Shown here: positions 50,763-60,807 of the stretch, piece after piece
How the letters are laid out: each line of letters begins with the position of its first letter
Numbering within the stretch: position 1 is the first letter of the stretch
NCBI GenBank assembly: GCA_019694135.1
Contig: JAIBCM010000004.1
Span: 129,364 to 193,363, forward strand
Direction: 5' to 3'
Source: Verrucomicrobiia bacterium
GTDB taxonomy: Bacteria; Verrucomicrobiota; Verrucomicrobiia; JADLBR01; JAIBCM01
Length of the DNA: 64,000 bases
Made by a program: the position numbers and the translations under genes
Notes under the pieces: model-generated
What the model saw: the letters and a program-made list of their open reading frames with translations, nothing else
What the model was told of the DNA's origin: nothing
The model's database searches: none

Positions 50763-52010
50763 TTGCTGAATAAATGGCGTGTTAAAAAGGTTTTCGGGAT
50801 TCGTTATTTTTCGGAAAAACTTGATTTTCTGAAGAAATGTGACAATTTGTCTCGTTTGAAGCCACAAATTTTCAATAAATTTCTCGAGCGCATTGGACAA
50901 TTGGGAGCGGATGAAGTTCAAAGTTATTTGCAACGATTAGCTCGTGAGCGTGGTTTTTTAGAAGCGGTGTTTCAATCGATCCAAGAAGGAGTTATTGCGA
51001 TCGATCAAAATGGGTTCATTCAATATTATAATCCCGTTGCTGCAAGATTGTTCGGATTGGGGGAGGTCAATGCCTTGGGGGAGAAAGTGGAAAAATTTTT
51101 AAGAGAATTACCCTGGCAAGCCTTGCGACAATCCTATACCGATAGCACGTTGCAATTAGAAATTTCTTATCCTGAAAAACGCTTTTTGAAAGTGCGTTGT
51201 ATTCGATTGTTCCCTCAATCGCAAGACGAGTTGGGTTATCTGTTGATTGTTCAAGATGAAACGGAAGGTCAGCAAGCGATTCGCGAGGCGGCCGAATCGG
51301 AACGAGTGCATGCGTTAACTTTATTGGCTGCGGGTGTTGCGCATGAATTGGGGAATCCTCTGAATTCTTTTAACATTCAACTTCAATTGATGGAACGCGA
51401 TTTGGTTAAAGGCGGTCTACAAATGAAAAAGAAATTGATGAAGGCCGTACAGGTGGCGCGCGATGAAGTGCGACGTTTGGATGGGATTGTAAAACAGTTT
51501 TTGAAAGCGGTTCGTCCTTCCGTTCCGCATTTGCAATTATTATCGCTGAATAGCATTGTGGAGGCGTCTTTAGAGTTTTTTTTACCCGAGTTATCGGATC
51601 GTGAAATTACAGTGAAAAAGCAGTTAGCAGAAGGGCTGCCTTTGGTCAAAATGGATGAAGATCAAATGAAGCAAGTGTTTTATAATGTGATTCGTAATGG
51701 TATGCAAGCGATGCGAGCAGGTGGAATTTTAAAAGCTTCGACGCATTTGACTGAAGATGGGGTCATGGTTAGTTTTCAAGACTCAGGTGAAGGGATGTCT
51801 CCGGAAACTGTAGAACGTTTGTTTGAGCCTTATTATACTACGAAACGGGAGGGGACCGGGTTGGGTTTAGTGATTGCGCATCGTATTGTTCGGGAGCATG
51901 GTGGTAAGTTGAATATTGAAAGTGAAAAGGGAAAGGGAACGTTGGTGCAAGTGTGGTTACCTTTACCAGAACGTGCGATGAAATTATTGCCCATGAGTCC
52001 AACTTCGTAA
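50763..52010 (+). CDS. Cytoplasmic sensor histidine kinase, PAS-type (NtrB-like)
   Basis: About 415 residues, no transmembrane segment. A PAS-like domain spans about 65-160 (GFLEAVFQSIQEGVIAIDQNGFI), the phospho-accepting H-box is GVAHELGNPLNSFN (about 193-206), and the HATPase has the N-box VIRNGMQAM, the G1 box DSGEGMSP and the G2 box TKREGTGLGL (about 360-369). The start is unclear: no ATG precedes the PAS domain. TTG 50763 is used; TTG 50847 is an alternative. The sigma-54 regulator starts 7 bp downstream, forming a two-component pair. Confidence 0.87.
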   Translation: MLNKWRVKKVFGIRYFSEKLDFLKKCDNLSRLKPQIFNKFLERIGQLGADEVQSYLQRLARERGFLEAVFQSIQEGVIAIDQNGFIQYYNPVAARLFGLGEVNALGEKVEKFLRELPWQALRQSYTDSTLQLEISYPEKRFLKVRCIRLFPQSQDELGYLLIVQDETEGQQAIREAAESERVHALTLLAAGVAHELGNPLNSFNIQLQLMERDLVKGGLQMKKKLMKAVQVARDEVRRLDGIVKQFLKAVRPSVPHLQLLSLNSIVEASLEFFLPELSDREITVKKQLAEGLPLVKMDEDQMKQVFYNVIRNGMQAMRAGGILKASTHLTEDGVMVSFQDSGEGMSPETVERLFEPYYTTKREGTGLGLVIAHRIVREHGGKLNIESEKGKGTLVQVWLPLPERAMKLLPMSPTS

Positions 52011-52017
52011 TGATGCC

Positions 52018-53409
52018 ATGAAAGCGAATCTTTTAATCGTCGATGACGAAAAAAATACGCGCGAAGGGTTGCGCGCAGCTTTGGAAGATAATTATGAAGT
52101 TTATGTTGCAAGCGATGCAAAGCAAGCGATGAATGTTTTGGAAAATGAATCCATTGATTTGGTGTTAACCGATTTGAAAATGGCGGGTGAGGACGGGTTG
52201 CAATTAATTCGTCGCATTCGCAGTTTGCCGCAGCAACCGATTTGTTTGTTGATGACTTCGTATGGAAGTGTGGAAATTGCAGTGCAGGCCATGAAGGAGG
52301 GAGCGGCGGATTATTTGACGAAACCGTTGAATTTAGATGAGGTGCAGATGATTGTGGCACGTCATTTGCGCACACGCTCGTTAGAGGCGGAAAATCGTCA
52401 ATTGAAGGGACAAATTCAGACGCAATTTGGTTTGGAAAATATCATCGGCAAATCGCCGCGGATGGTTGAGGTGTTTGATTTGGTGAAACAAGTAGCGCCT
52501 TCGCGCGCGACGGTTTTGATCCAAGGCGAAAGTGGTACGGGTAAAGAATTAATTGCGAAAGCGATTCATCAATTGAGCCCTCGCAAGGAAGGGCCTTTAG
52601 TGACTGTGCATTGCGCTGCTTTATCGCCTCAACTTTTGGAGAGCGAACTGTTTGGTCATGAAAAAGGCGCTTTCACTGGGGCGATGGAACGAAGAATCGG
52701 GCGATTTGAGGCTGCGGATGGAGGCACGATTTTTTTGGATGAGATTGGGGAGATTGATCCTGCTACGCAGGTAAAAATTTTGCGTGTTTTGGGAGAGCGC
52801 AGTTTTGAGCGTGTGGGCAGCACGAAGACAATGAAGGTCGATGTGCGATTGATTGCGGCGACGAATAAGGATCTTAAAAAATTGGTGGATGAAGGAAAAT
52901 TTCGGGACGATCTTTATTTTCGTTTGAATGTGGTTTTGATCGCATTGCCTCCTTTGCGCGAGAGGCAGGAGGATATTCCTTTGATGGTTAAATCTTTTTT
53001 GACGGAGTTTAATCGTGAAAATGGAAAAAGGGTTCGAGATTTTACGCCGGAAGCGATGGAGCGTTTGTTGGCTTATTCTTGGCCGGGCAATGTTCGTGAG
53101 TTGCGGACAGCGGTGGAGCATGCGGTGGTTTTGGCAAAAGGTGAGGACGCAAGTTTGAGAGATTTGCCCGTTTCGCTTCGTCGAATGGATACTAATTTGA
53201 CGGAGCAAAGGATGGAAAAAATGATTAAAAATTCACAATTAAACTGGGAAGCTACGGAAAAACAGTTAATTCTTAAGGCGCTTATGAAAACAAAAGGAAA
53301 TCGAACCGAAGCGGCAAAAGCGATGGGAATGAGTCGGCGCACTTTGCATCGCAAATTGAATGCTTATGGTTTAGAATCGGAAACGTTTGGAGATAGTGAT
53401 GAAACCTGA
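52018..53409 (+). CDS. Sigma-54-dependent response regulator (NtrC family)
   Basis: 463 residues in three parts: an N-terminal receiver (LIVDDEKNTREGL with the acidic pair, phospho-Asp in LVLTDLKMAGEDG), a AAA+ domain with Walker A GESGTGKE (about 168-175), the sigma-54 contact loop GAFTGAME and GTIFLDEIG (Walker B), and a C-terminal Fis-type helix-turn-helix (RTEAAKAMGMSRRTLHRKL). It should activate sigma-54 promoters on phosphorylation by the upstream kinase. No sigma-54 promoter was noticed by eye. It overlaps prs by 11 bp. Confidence 0.95.
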   Translation: MKANLLIVDDEKNTREGLRAALEDNYEVYVASDAKQAMNVLENESIDLVLTDLKMAGEDGLQLIRRIRSLPQQPICLLMTSYGSVEIAVQAMKEGAADYLTKPLNLDEVQMIVARHLRTRSLEAENRQLKGQIQTQFGLENIIGKSPRMVEVFDLVKQVAPSRATVLIQGESGTGKELIAKAIHQLSPRKEGPLVTVHCAALSPQLLESELFGHEKGAFTGAMERRIGRFEAADGGTIFLDEIGEIDPATQVKILRVLGERSFERVGSTKTMKVDVRLIAATNKDLKKLVDEGKFRDDLYFRLNVVLIALPPLRERQEDIPLMVKSFLTEFNRENGKRVRDFTPEAMERLLAYSWPGNVRELRTAVEHAVVLAKGEDASLRDLPVSLRRMDTNLTEQRMEKMIKNSQLNWEATEKQLILKALMKTKGNRTEAAKAMGMSRRTLHRKLNAYGLESETFGDSDET

Positions 53410-54352
53410 TTTTTCTAAATTGTGTATTGTTAGCGGTTCGGCAAATCGTGAACTGGCTCAACGTATTGTGGATAGCATTGGTATTCCTTTGGGCGCGTTG
53501 ACGGTCGATTCTTTTCCCGACGGTGAAAGTTTTGTGAAGTTTGATGAAAATATTCGAGGAAAAGATCTTTTTATTATTCAACCCACTTGTCCGCCCACCA
53601 ATCATAATTTGATGGAGCTTTTAATTATTATTGATGCGGCGCGGCGAGCCAGTGCGAATCGCATCACGCCTGTTTTATCTTTTTATGGTTATGCGCGTCA
53701 GGATCGAAAAGATCAGCCGCGCGTGCCCATTACAGCGAAGTTGGTGGCAAATTTGTTGGTGGCAGCGGGTGCGAATCGTATTTTAACGATGGATTTGCAT
53801 GCGCAACAGATTCAGGGATTTTTTGATGTGCCTGTGGATCATTTGTATGCCGCGCCGGTTTTTTATCGTTATTTGAAAAGCAAAGCGTTTGAAAATTTGG
53901 TGGTGGTTGGACCCGATATTGGCGGATTAAAAATGGCTTCGGCCTATGCGCAAATGTTGGGCGCAGGGTTGGCAATCGTGGCGAAACGAAGAAAATCGGC
54001 TACGGAAGTCGAAGCTTATGAAATCATAGGCGATGTGGATGGTAAAAATGTTTTGATGGTCGATGATTTGACTGAGACGGCTGGCACTTTGACAAGCGCG
54101 GCAAAATTGCTTAAAGCGCGTGGAGCCAAGAAAATTATTGCGGGTGTTTCTCACGCGATTTTAAATCAAATTGCTTTAGAGCGATTGCAAAAGTCGGATA
54201 TCGACGAATTAATTACCACTAATAGCACGCCTCAAAAAGAGGTGAAAGGTTTTCAGTTAACGGTGTTATGTGTGGCGGAGTTATTAGGGCATGCCATTCA
54301 ACGCATTCATTTGGGTGAATCGGTGTCCTCTTTATTTTTGCTGAATCAATAA
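53399..54352 (+). CDS. prs: Ribose-phosphate pyrophosphokinase
   Basis: Makes PRPP from ribose 5-phosphate and ATP. 317 residues from ATG 53399, which has a GGAG about 8 bp upstream; another ATG four codons earlier is less likely. Typical motifs are FPDGESFVKF (about 37-46), YGYARQDRK (about 98-106), TMDLHAQQIQGFFD (about 129-142) and the PRPP loop VLMVDDLTETAGTL (about 218-231). The final residues have TNSTPQ. Overlap with the response-regulator gene suggests cotranscription. Confidence 0.96.
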   Translation: MKPDFSKLCIVSGSANRELAQRIVDSIGIPLGALTVDSFPDGESFVKFDENIRGKDLFIIQPTCPPTNHNLMELLIIIDAARRASANRITPVLSFYGYARQDRKDQPRVPITAKLVANLLVAAGANRILTMDLHAQQIQGFFDVPVDHLYAAPVFYRYLKSKAFENLVVVGPDIGGLKMASAYAQMLGAGLAIVAKRRKSATEVEAYEIIGDVDGKNVLMVDDLTETAGTLTSAAKLLKARGAKKIIAGVSHAILNQIALERLQKSDIDELITTNSTPQKEVKGFQLTVLCVAELLGHAIQRIHLGESVSSLFLLNQ

Positions 54353-54365
54353 CTGTGTGGCGAGT

Positions 54366-57300
54366 ATGAAGAAATGGCTTTTTATTTTTCTTATTTTATT
54401 AGTGATTTTTTTGGGAGCTGCAGGGTTTTTTACTGATTTTGCTTTTAAAACAATATGGTTGCCGCGGTTGGGGAAAAGTCTTGGACTGGATATTAAAACG
54501 GAAAAGGTGGATTGGCATCCTTTGTCTTCGGTTGCTTTGTCAGGCGTTACATTTTCTGCCAAGCAAAAAGGTGTTTCAGGACGATTGGATGAGGTTCGTT
54601 TGGAATATGATTTGAAAGCTTTGAAGCGAGGATCGTTGATGATTTCTAATTTTGTTGCTGATTCCGGTGTGGTTCAGTGGGATTTGACTCAAAAACAAAC
54701 TTTCAACTCGGCGAAGAAAGATGTTGCAGAAAAGGAGGATAAAAAATCGGAAGTTGTTTTGCGGCGTTCTTCTTCAACCGGCTTTCAAATCGAGTCGGGC
54801 CCTTTGGTTTTGAAAAATATTCAATTGGCAACAACTTTGCCGAGTTCGCAAGGAGGAAAACTTTTTGCAACCAATAGTATTAATCAATTTTGGATGAGTG
54901 GTTACCATCCCGATCAAGAAACGCGCATGACTTTGGAAAATGAGTTTTCAGGGCAACCGAGTTTGGGAGTTACAATTGATCGAGCTAAGATGAAAGCCGA
55001 ATTCCGTTTGATTTTGGATGCGGATTTTTTATTTCGCACGGGCCAAGGTAGTGTGCAGGTTAGCAACATTGTGGGAAAAAGTGGCGATTGGTCGTTAGCG
55101 GGTTATGAAATTCAGCATGAATTCGAGTTGGAGCCTTATCGTTTAAAACATTTTTCGATCAGTGTGCGACATGAAGGAAAAAATTGCGGCGAATTAAAAG
55201 CGTCAGGGCCTGTTGATTTTAATTTAAAGACGGCAGATTTGGTGATGACGTGGAGCGGGGTTTCGCCCATTTTAATGAATCTAGGATTGGCTCCTTTAGG
55301 TTGGCGTATGGAATCAGGTGAGTTAAGTGCTTCAGGCCAATTTCAAATGTTAAAAGAGTCCATTCGCCTTCAAGGCGAGGCGCTGTTAAAGGAGGGTAAA
55401 ATTCATCGCATTGCAAATCCTACGAGTTTGCCTTTGTTAGATGGAAATATGATTTTCGCTACAGAATGGTTTCCTAAGCAACAGGCGTTACAAGTGGATC
55501 GTGTGGAGATGAATTTAAAACAGGATCAGCAACCTTTTGCCGAAGCAAAGCTCGACCAAGGCATTCGATTGAGTTGGAATCCGAATCAACCTGGAGAAGA
55601 GCAAGCAACGCTAAATGTAAAAGTTTTTCCAACAGATGTTATGTTATTTAAAGAAGCATGGCGTGGACTGCCTCATTTTACTATGGAGGCGGGAGCGTTG
55701 GAAGGAGTGGGTAAAATAGTGGCTTCGCAATCGGGTCGTGAAATTCATTGGGATTGGCAGGGACATTTTGAAAATGTGAAAGCGCAACTTCAACGGTTGA
55801 CTTTAAATCAAGCGACTGCGGAGCTTGCTACAGAGGGAAGTGTTCTTAATTTTCAAAAATTTAATTTAAAACAGTTGCGTTTGGCGCTGATGGAACAAAA
55901 TGAGACTCAAGGTGAATTAGCGATTTCCGGTTTTTGCGATAAACAGAAAGGTAAATTTGATGGGACGATTAAGGGAGAATTGCCTTGGTTGGCGAGTATT
56001 TTATCGCAACAACTGGCTTTGACTCAGGGTAAGGTGGATGGAAAATTCGAAATGGGTTGGGCAGATCCTGAGGCGAAATCAGCCAAATTTCTTTTTAATG
56101 CAAATAATTTATCCGGAGAATGGGGAAAGTTGTCTCTTGTTGGCGCTCAAGCAAATTGTGAGGGTGCACTTCAGACAGCAGGGCAGGAAATGCGACTGCA
56201 ACAAGTCAAAATTCGCCTGCGTCCCGCAGCCAGTGCAAAGGAAGGACAAGTGTTAATCACGGGTCTTTTTAATAACTCTGCGAAAACGTTAAATGTAAAA
56301 GGCTCTTTACAAGATTGGACTCAAGACAATTTGGCGCCTTTTTTTAAGAATTGGAATCCTCAGGCTGAGATCCAGTCTTTGAACGGTAATTTTACGTTAG
56401 AAGATCAAGGTAGCACGCGTTTTTTTGATTTGGATCTGAGAGCTAAAAAAGTGTTGATTCCTAATAAAATTTCAGCTGTCTCGTTTGATAGCCAACCCTC
56501 GGATGTTGAAGTAAAAATCACAGCGGCAGGCAATCGTCCTAGGTTGGAAGTTTCAGAAGGACTATTAAAACTGGAGCCATCGAATGGTTATAATAATGAA
56601 GTAAATTTATCAGGTTGGTGGGAAAGTGATGAACGATTTGATCTTAAACTGGAAACGGCTTCTTTTGATCTTTCTCCTATTGCGGGTCTATGTCAAAAAG
56701 GTGAAGGATCTAAAAAATCTTTGCAGCAAGAAGAGATTCAGGATAGTTCTTTAGCAAAACCGGTTTCTCAAGGGATGGTGACCAATTTGATTGGCCACAG
56801 TGATACGAATCGCTTGCTTGTTTCAACGTCATTTATGCCGCCTAAACAAGATAAGGATAAACCATTTAAAAATGTAGATCGAAAGGTGGTTTGTTCAGCA
56901 GAAAAATTGTTTCTACCGCCTTATCCTCAAGCTAAAATTCGTTTTACTTGGCATCAAGAGGGTAAAAAATTTACTTGGGATCCGCTAGAAATTCAAATGG
57001 GCGAAGGAACGATTAATGGAAATTGGACGGGAGCTGTTGCGGGTAATTTTTCTCCTTTTGAACTGAATTTGAAGAGCCATAATCTACGGCTCGAACCTTT
57101 TCAGAATTTTGTGAAACCTGAGACGAAACCTTATTTGCAAGGTCTCTTGGACGCCGATATTGCTTTAAAAGGTGCGGGCAGTCAGTGGGCTATTTTACAA
57201 AAAACTTTGAATGGAAAAATTAATCTCAAAAATCAAGAAGCTCATCTTGAACTCATTCCAGCAACTCAATCGTTTTTGCGATCGGCAGCGCGCTATGTTT

Positions 57301-57707
57301 CTCCTGAGCTTGCTAATACTAAATTTGATTCTGTCAGTGGAGATTTTTCGATTGGTAATGGTCGGGTGAAAACAGAAAATATGAAGCTGCAGGGAGATTT
57401 GATGCGCTTGGCGATGCAGGGAAAATTGGATTTTGATCAGGATTTGAATCTGACAGTTGTTTTTACCGGCAAGAAAGATGTGTTGGAAAGAGCGCAAGTG
57501 AAGGTAGGAGATTTTCAAATCGGTGGTGGCATTTTTGTTTCTTTAGGAAAAACAGAAAATGGTTACACGACTTTACCGGGTCAATTGCCAGTGCGAGGTA
57601 AATTGCCTAATGAGGTAAAAGCAGAATGGGAAAAGTGGTTGATTTCAATCGGCCAAAAAGCGGCTCCGACTGCGGTGCAAGATCTCTTGAACCAATTTCT
57701 TCATTGA
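54366..57707 (+). CDS. Large AsmA-like envelope protein
   Basis: 1113 residues. An N-terminal signal-anchor helix (WLFIFLILLVIFLGAAGFFTDFAF) is followed by repetitive beta-strand sequence over the whole length. The C-terminal part, with NGKINLKNQEA, LDFDQDLNL and LPVRGKLPN, is like the AsmA-like C-terminal region in the AsmA/TamB/YhdP group, which is thought to move phospholipids or help outer-membrane biogenesis. A GTG at 54357 is another start. The gene follows prs by a few bases. No enzyme motif is visible. Confidence 0.82.
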   Translation: MKKWLFIFLILLVIFLGAAGFFTDFAFKTIWLPRLGKSLGLDIKTEKVDWHPLSSVALSGVTFSAKQKGVSGRLDEVRLEYDLKALKRGSLMISNFVADSGVVQWDLTQKQTFNSAKKDVAEKEDKKSEVVLRRSSSTGFQIESGPLVLKNIQLATTLPSSQGGKLFATNSINQFWMSGYHPDQETRMTLENEFSGQPSLGVTIDRAKMKAEFRLILDADFLFRTGQGSVQVSNIVGKSGDWSLAGYEIQHEFELEPYRLKHFSISVRHEGKNCGELKASGPVDFNLKTADLVMTWSGVSPILMNLGLAPLGWRMESGELSASGQFQMLKESIRLQGEALLKEGKIHRIANPTSLPLLDGNMIFATEWFPKQQALQVDRVEMNLKQDQQPFAEAKLDQGIRLSWNPNQPGEEQATLNVKVFPTDVMLFKEAWRGLPHFTMEAGALEGVGKIVASQSGREIHWDWQGHFENVKAQLQRLTLNQATAELATEGSVLNFQKFNLKQLRLALMEQNETQGELAISGFCDKQKGKFDGTIKGELPWLASILSQQLALTQGKVDGKFEMGWADPEAKSAKFLFNANNLSGEWGKLSLVGAQANCEGALQTAGQEMRLQQVKIRLRPAASAKEGQVLITGLFNNSAKTLNVKGSLQDWTQDNLAPFFKNWNPQAEIQSLNGNFTLEDQGSTRFFDLDLRAKKVLIPNKISAVSFDSQPSDVEVKITAAGNRPRLEVSEGLLKLEPSNGYNNEVNLSGWWESDERFDLKLETASFDLSPIAGLCQKGEGSKKSLQQEEIQDSSLAKPVSQGMVTNLIGHSDTNRLLVSTSFMPPKQDKDKPFKNVDRKVVCSAEKLFLPPYPQAKIRFTWHQEGKKFTWDPLEIQMGEGTINGNWTGAVAGNFSPFELNLKSHNLRLEPFQNFVKPETKPYLQGLLDADIALKGAGSQWAILQKTLNGKINLKNQEAHLELIPATQSFLRSAARYVSPELANTKFDSVSGDFSIGNGRVKTENMKLQGDLMRLAMQGKLDFDQDLNLTVVFTGKKDVLERAQVKVGDFQIGGGIFVSLGKTENGYTTLPGQLPVRGKLPNEVKAEWEKWLISIGQKAAPTAVQDLLNQFLH

Positions 57708-57714
57708 ATTTTTT

Positions 57715-58908
57715 TTAAGTGGTTTGAAGGGATTGTTCAGCATTGAACACGAAAGGTGAGTGTGCTCGTAATTGGTTAATTGTAGCAGGAAGATGGTGCA
57801 TGAGTTGTTCGATATCGCTATTGTGATTGTAGCGCGATAATGAAAATCGAATAGAGCTACTAGCTCGAAGGTTTGCTAATCCCATGGCTTTGAGCACGTG
57901 TGAGGGTTCTGGTGATCCGGTTGTGCAAGCGGAACCTGAAGAGCAACAGATATGATATCGATCCAATTGTAAAAGCAAAGCTTCAGCTTCGACGCCGTCA
58001 AAAGCGATATGACTGGTGTTGGGTAAACGAAATTCTTGATGTCCGTTGCGGTGCGTGCCGGGAACCAATGTTAGGATTTGATTTTCCAGTAAGTCGCGTA
58101 GATTTTTTACGCGTGTTTGTTCGTCTGGAAGATGTTGTTGAGCTAGTTCTGCGGCTTTGCCCAGCGCTACAATGGAGGCAACATTTTCGGTGCCGGCGCG
58201 TTTTTTATGTTCCTGGCTGCCACCAATGATATAAGGCGTGAAACGCGTGTTTTGCCGAATAAATAAAGCTCCAACACCTTTGGGAGCATGCAATTTGTGT
58301 CCTGATAAAGAAAGAAAATCGACAGGAGTTTTTTGTAAATCAATAGGTAATTTTCCAACAATTTGCACGGCATCGGTATGAAGTAAGATTTTTTTCTTCT
58401 GACAAATTTCGGTGATTTTCTCTATTGGAAAAAGCACGCCTGTTTCATTGTTAGCCCACATGATGGAAACTAAAGCGGTGTCAGGCCGAATAGCTTTTTC
58501 GAGTTCCTCCGAATCGAGCAGACCGTCGGAATTTACTCCCAGATAAGTTACAGCGAATCCGCGTCGTTCTAATGCTTCGCAGTGTTTTAAAACGGCAGAA
58601 TGTTCGACTTGGGTTGTGATGATATGTTTTTTGTGGGTAGTTTTTAGTGCGGATTCGATAGCAGTGTTGTCCGATTCCGTGCCGCAACTGGTAAAGATAA
58701 TTTCTTTTGGTTCACAATTCAATAACGCTGCAACTTGTTCTCGAGCGTGATGGATTGCTTTTTTTACCTGAGCGCCAAATGTGTAAGCGCTCGATGGGTT
58801 ACCGTAGAATTCGGTTAAAAAGGGCATCATGGCGTCCCGAACCTCAGGTGCGATTGAGGTTGTCGCATTATTATCAAGATATACGATGTCCTTGGCATGA
58901 ATGGCCAT
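57715..58908 (-). CDS. Cysteine desulfurase (NifS/IscS family)
   Basis: 397 residues, PLP-dependent. It starts with the family mark VYLDNNATT (8-16). The PLP Lys is in SLSGHKLHAPKG (about 201-212), and the catalytic Cys is in CCSSGSACTTGSPEPSHVL (about 320-338). It takes sulfur from cysteine for Fe-S clusters or tRNA thiolation. The ATG at 58908 begins the conserved part; an upstream in-frame ATG is possible. No iscU, iscR or other Fe-S genes are adjacent, so group (IscS or NifS) is not settled. Confidence 0.92.
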   Translation of the reverse strand: MAIHAKDIVYLDNNATTSIAPEVRDAMMPFLTEFYGNPSSAYTFGAQVKKAIHHAREQVAALLNCEPKEIIFTSCGTESDNTAIESALKTTHKKHIITTQVEHSAVLKHCEALERRGFAVTYLGVNSDGLLDSEELEKAIRPDTALVSIMWANNETGVLFPIEKITEICQKKKILLHTDAVQIVGKLPIDLQKTPVDFLSLSGHKLHAPKGVGALFIRQNTRFTPYIIGGSQEHKKRAGTENVASIVALGKAAELAQQHLPDEQTRVKNLRDLLENQILTLVPGTHRNGHQEFRLPNTSHIAFDGVEAEALLLQLDRYHICCSSGSACTTGSPEPSHVLKAMGLANLRASSSIRFSLSRYNHNSDIEQLMHHLPATINQLRAHSPFVFNAEQSLQTT

Positions 58909-58952
58909 AGGATTTAAATTACGATTTTGATGAGAGAGTTGCAAGTCTAGGT

Positions 58953-60098
58953 ATGAAACTTTGTGATGTAACCCAGTTTTATTCGCCGGTGAGTGGTGGC
59001 GTGAAACGTTATCTTTCAGAGAAAAAAGATTATCTCTTACGCGAGACCGACCATGAACATGTTTTGATTATTCCAGGAAATAAAAATGAATGTCAGGAAC
59101 GTGGTCGCACTAAAATTCACACCATTGCCTCGCCGCAAATCGAAAAAACTGCGGGCTATCGTTTTTTATGGAACTTGCCGCGATTGAAGAAAATTTTGTT
59201 ACAAGAGCGGCCTGACGTGATTGAATCTGGCGATCCTTATCAAGTCGGATGGAAAATCGCAGAGGTGGCTGAGGAATTAAATTGTAAAAAAGTGGCATTT
59301 TATCATAGCCATTTTCCTGAAACTTATTTGACGATGTTAGAATCTTATGTAGGAAAAAATCTGCAGGATTTTCTTTTGGATTATGCGCATCATTATGCTC
59401 GACGACTTTATTCTCGTTATGACAAAACTTTAGTGCCTTCACCTTTGCTGAGAAAGATATTGGAAGAATGGGGTATAACTAACACAGTCGACGTGAAGTT
59501 AGGAGTGAACACCGATTTGTTACGACCGGGAATGCCTCCTGCGGAGATTCGAGAAAAATGGAAAACGCGACCAGATCAAATTATTTTATTGAGTGTGGGT
59601 CGTTTATCGCCAGAAAAAAATATTACTACTTTATTAAAAAGCTTCAAAATTTTATGGGAAAAATTTCCTGATCGTTTTTATTTGGTTATAGTGGGCGAAG
59701 GGCCTTTGCGAGTTCAAGTAAAAGAAGTATTAGAAAAAACGAACGCAATCACATGGTATTCTTACTTGGACCCTAAAGAGTTGGTTGAGATCTATCGTTC
59801 TGCAGATCTGTTTGTGCATCCGGGTGTTTGCGAAACGTTTGGTTTAGTGACATTGGAGGCGCAAGCATGTGGTTTGCCTGTTGTGGGAATTCGTGGTGGG
59901 TTTATGGATCGTTTAGCCTTTGCTGATAGTTTGTCCTATTGGGCAATTGGAAATTCCGCTGAAGCCTTGACAGAAGCGATCGAAAAAATATCACGATGCA
60001 ATTTGAAAAAGATGGGAAAAATGGCTTCAGAAGTGGTCCATGGAAAATATAGTTGGAATGTGGTGTTGAAAGAGTTATTTGAAATTTATGAATCGTGA
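58953..60098 (+). CDS. GT4-family glycosyltransferase
   Basis: 381-residue GT-B enzyme. The N-terminal domain starts LCDVTQFYSPVSGGVKRYL with the nucleotide-sugar-type Gly pair, the linker has FYHSHFPETYL, and the C-terminal domain shows SVGRLSPEKNI (about 213-223) and CETFGLVTLEAQACGLPVVG (about 291-310), the E-x7-E motif of GT4. It probably adds a sugar to a lipid or glycan on the cytoplasmic face. It overlaps the next gene by 11 bp, opening a four-gene operon with two more glycan-related enzymes. Confidence 0.88.
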   Translation: MKLCDVTQFYSPVSGGVKRYLSEKKDYLLRETDHEHVLIIPGNKNECQERGRTKIHTIASPQIEKTAGYRFLWNLPRLKKILLQERPDVIESGDPYQVGWKIAEVAEELNCKKVAFYHSHFPETYLTMLESYVGKNLQDFLLDYAHHYARRLYSRYDKTLVPSPLLRKILEEWGITNTVDVKLGVNTDLLRPGMPPAEIREKWKTRPDQIILLSVGRLSPEKNITTLLKSFKILWEKFPDRFYLVIVGEGPLRVQVKEVLEKTNAITWYSYLDPKELVEIYRSADLFVHPGVCETFGLVTLEAQACGLPVVGIRGGFMDRLAFADSLSYWAIGNSAEALTEAIEKISRCNLKKMGKMASEVVHGKYSWNVVLKELFEIYES

Positions 60099-60804
60099 TC
60101 AACAAAACCGAGTCAAACGCCAATTTATTGTGCGTCCCTTTGAAAAACGTGATCGGGAAAGGGTGAGGCAAATTTGTTGCGAGACTGGCTTTTTAGGAAA
60201 TCCGATTGATCCTGTATTTCAAGATCGAGAGTTGTTTGCGGATTATCTGACTCGTTATTACACCGATAAAGAGCCGGAATCTTCTTTTGTGATTGAAAGA
60301 GAAAATCAAATTCGCGGTTATTTGTTGGGTTCTCGTTGTTCTTACCGTCAAAAAATTTTTAATCTTTTTTCGCATGCGCGACTGGCGTTGAAAGGAGGAG
60401 TTCGTTACTGGACTTCTTACAATGAGGCTTCACGTCGTTATTGTCGGTGGGTTTTATCTCGAGGTTGGCGTGAAACTCCGACGACACCCAAAAATATGGC
60501 ACATTTTCATATTAATTTATTGCCGGATTCCAAAAGTGTTGCTGAGACGCATGATTTGATTCAAGCCTTTTTGAGTTATCTTCATCGTTTGGGTGAAAAA
60601 AAGGTTTATGGACAGATGGTAGTTTTTGAAGGGCGACGTGGAGAAAGAATGTTTTCGCGCTACGGATTTGAAGTTTTGGATCGCTCAGAAGTTACCAAGT
60701 ATCGAGAGCTGCATTCTGAGCCCGTTTATTTATTTACCGTGGTGAAAGATTTGGAAAAGAATCCTTATTTATATAGTGAGAAAGTTGCTTATTCTGTTTC
60801 CTAA
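60088..60804 (+). CDS. GNAT-like acetyltransferase
   Basis: 238 residues. The N-terminus IVRPFEKRDRERVRQICCETG and the SSFVIERENQIRGYLLGS strand-turn match the start of the GNAT fold; the end, GERMFSRYGFEVLDRSEV, is the usual last strand with the YGF motif. ATG 60088 is used; TTG three codons earlier is also in frame. Family members move acetyl or other acyl groups to an amine. Position between a glycosyltransferase and a deacetylase suggests acylation of an amino sugar or lipid head group; that is inference. Confidence 0.75.
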   Translation: MNRDQQNRVKRQFIVRPFEKRDRERVRQICCETGFLGNPIDPVFQDRELFADYLTRYYTDKEPESSFVIERENQIRGYLLGSRCSYRQKIFNLFSHARLALKGGVRYWTSYNEASRRYCRWVLSRGWRETPTTPKNMAHFHINLLPDSKSVAETHDLIQAFLSYLHRLGEKKVYGQMVVFEGRRGERMFSRYGFEVLDRSEVTKYRELHSEPVYLFTVVKDLEKNPYLYSEKVAYSVS

Positions 60805-60807
60805 GTT

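Noticed and set aside
51833-52375. 180-residue minus-strand reading frame opposite the kinase-regulator junction
   Set aside because: It lies fully against two well-supported genes, has His/Pro-rich low-complexity sequence and no ribosome-binding site.
52621-53208. 195-residue minus-strand reading frame opposite the response regulator
   Set aside because: Antisense shadow of the AAA+ domain, which carries all expected motifs on the plus strand.
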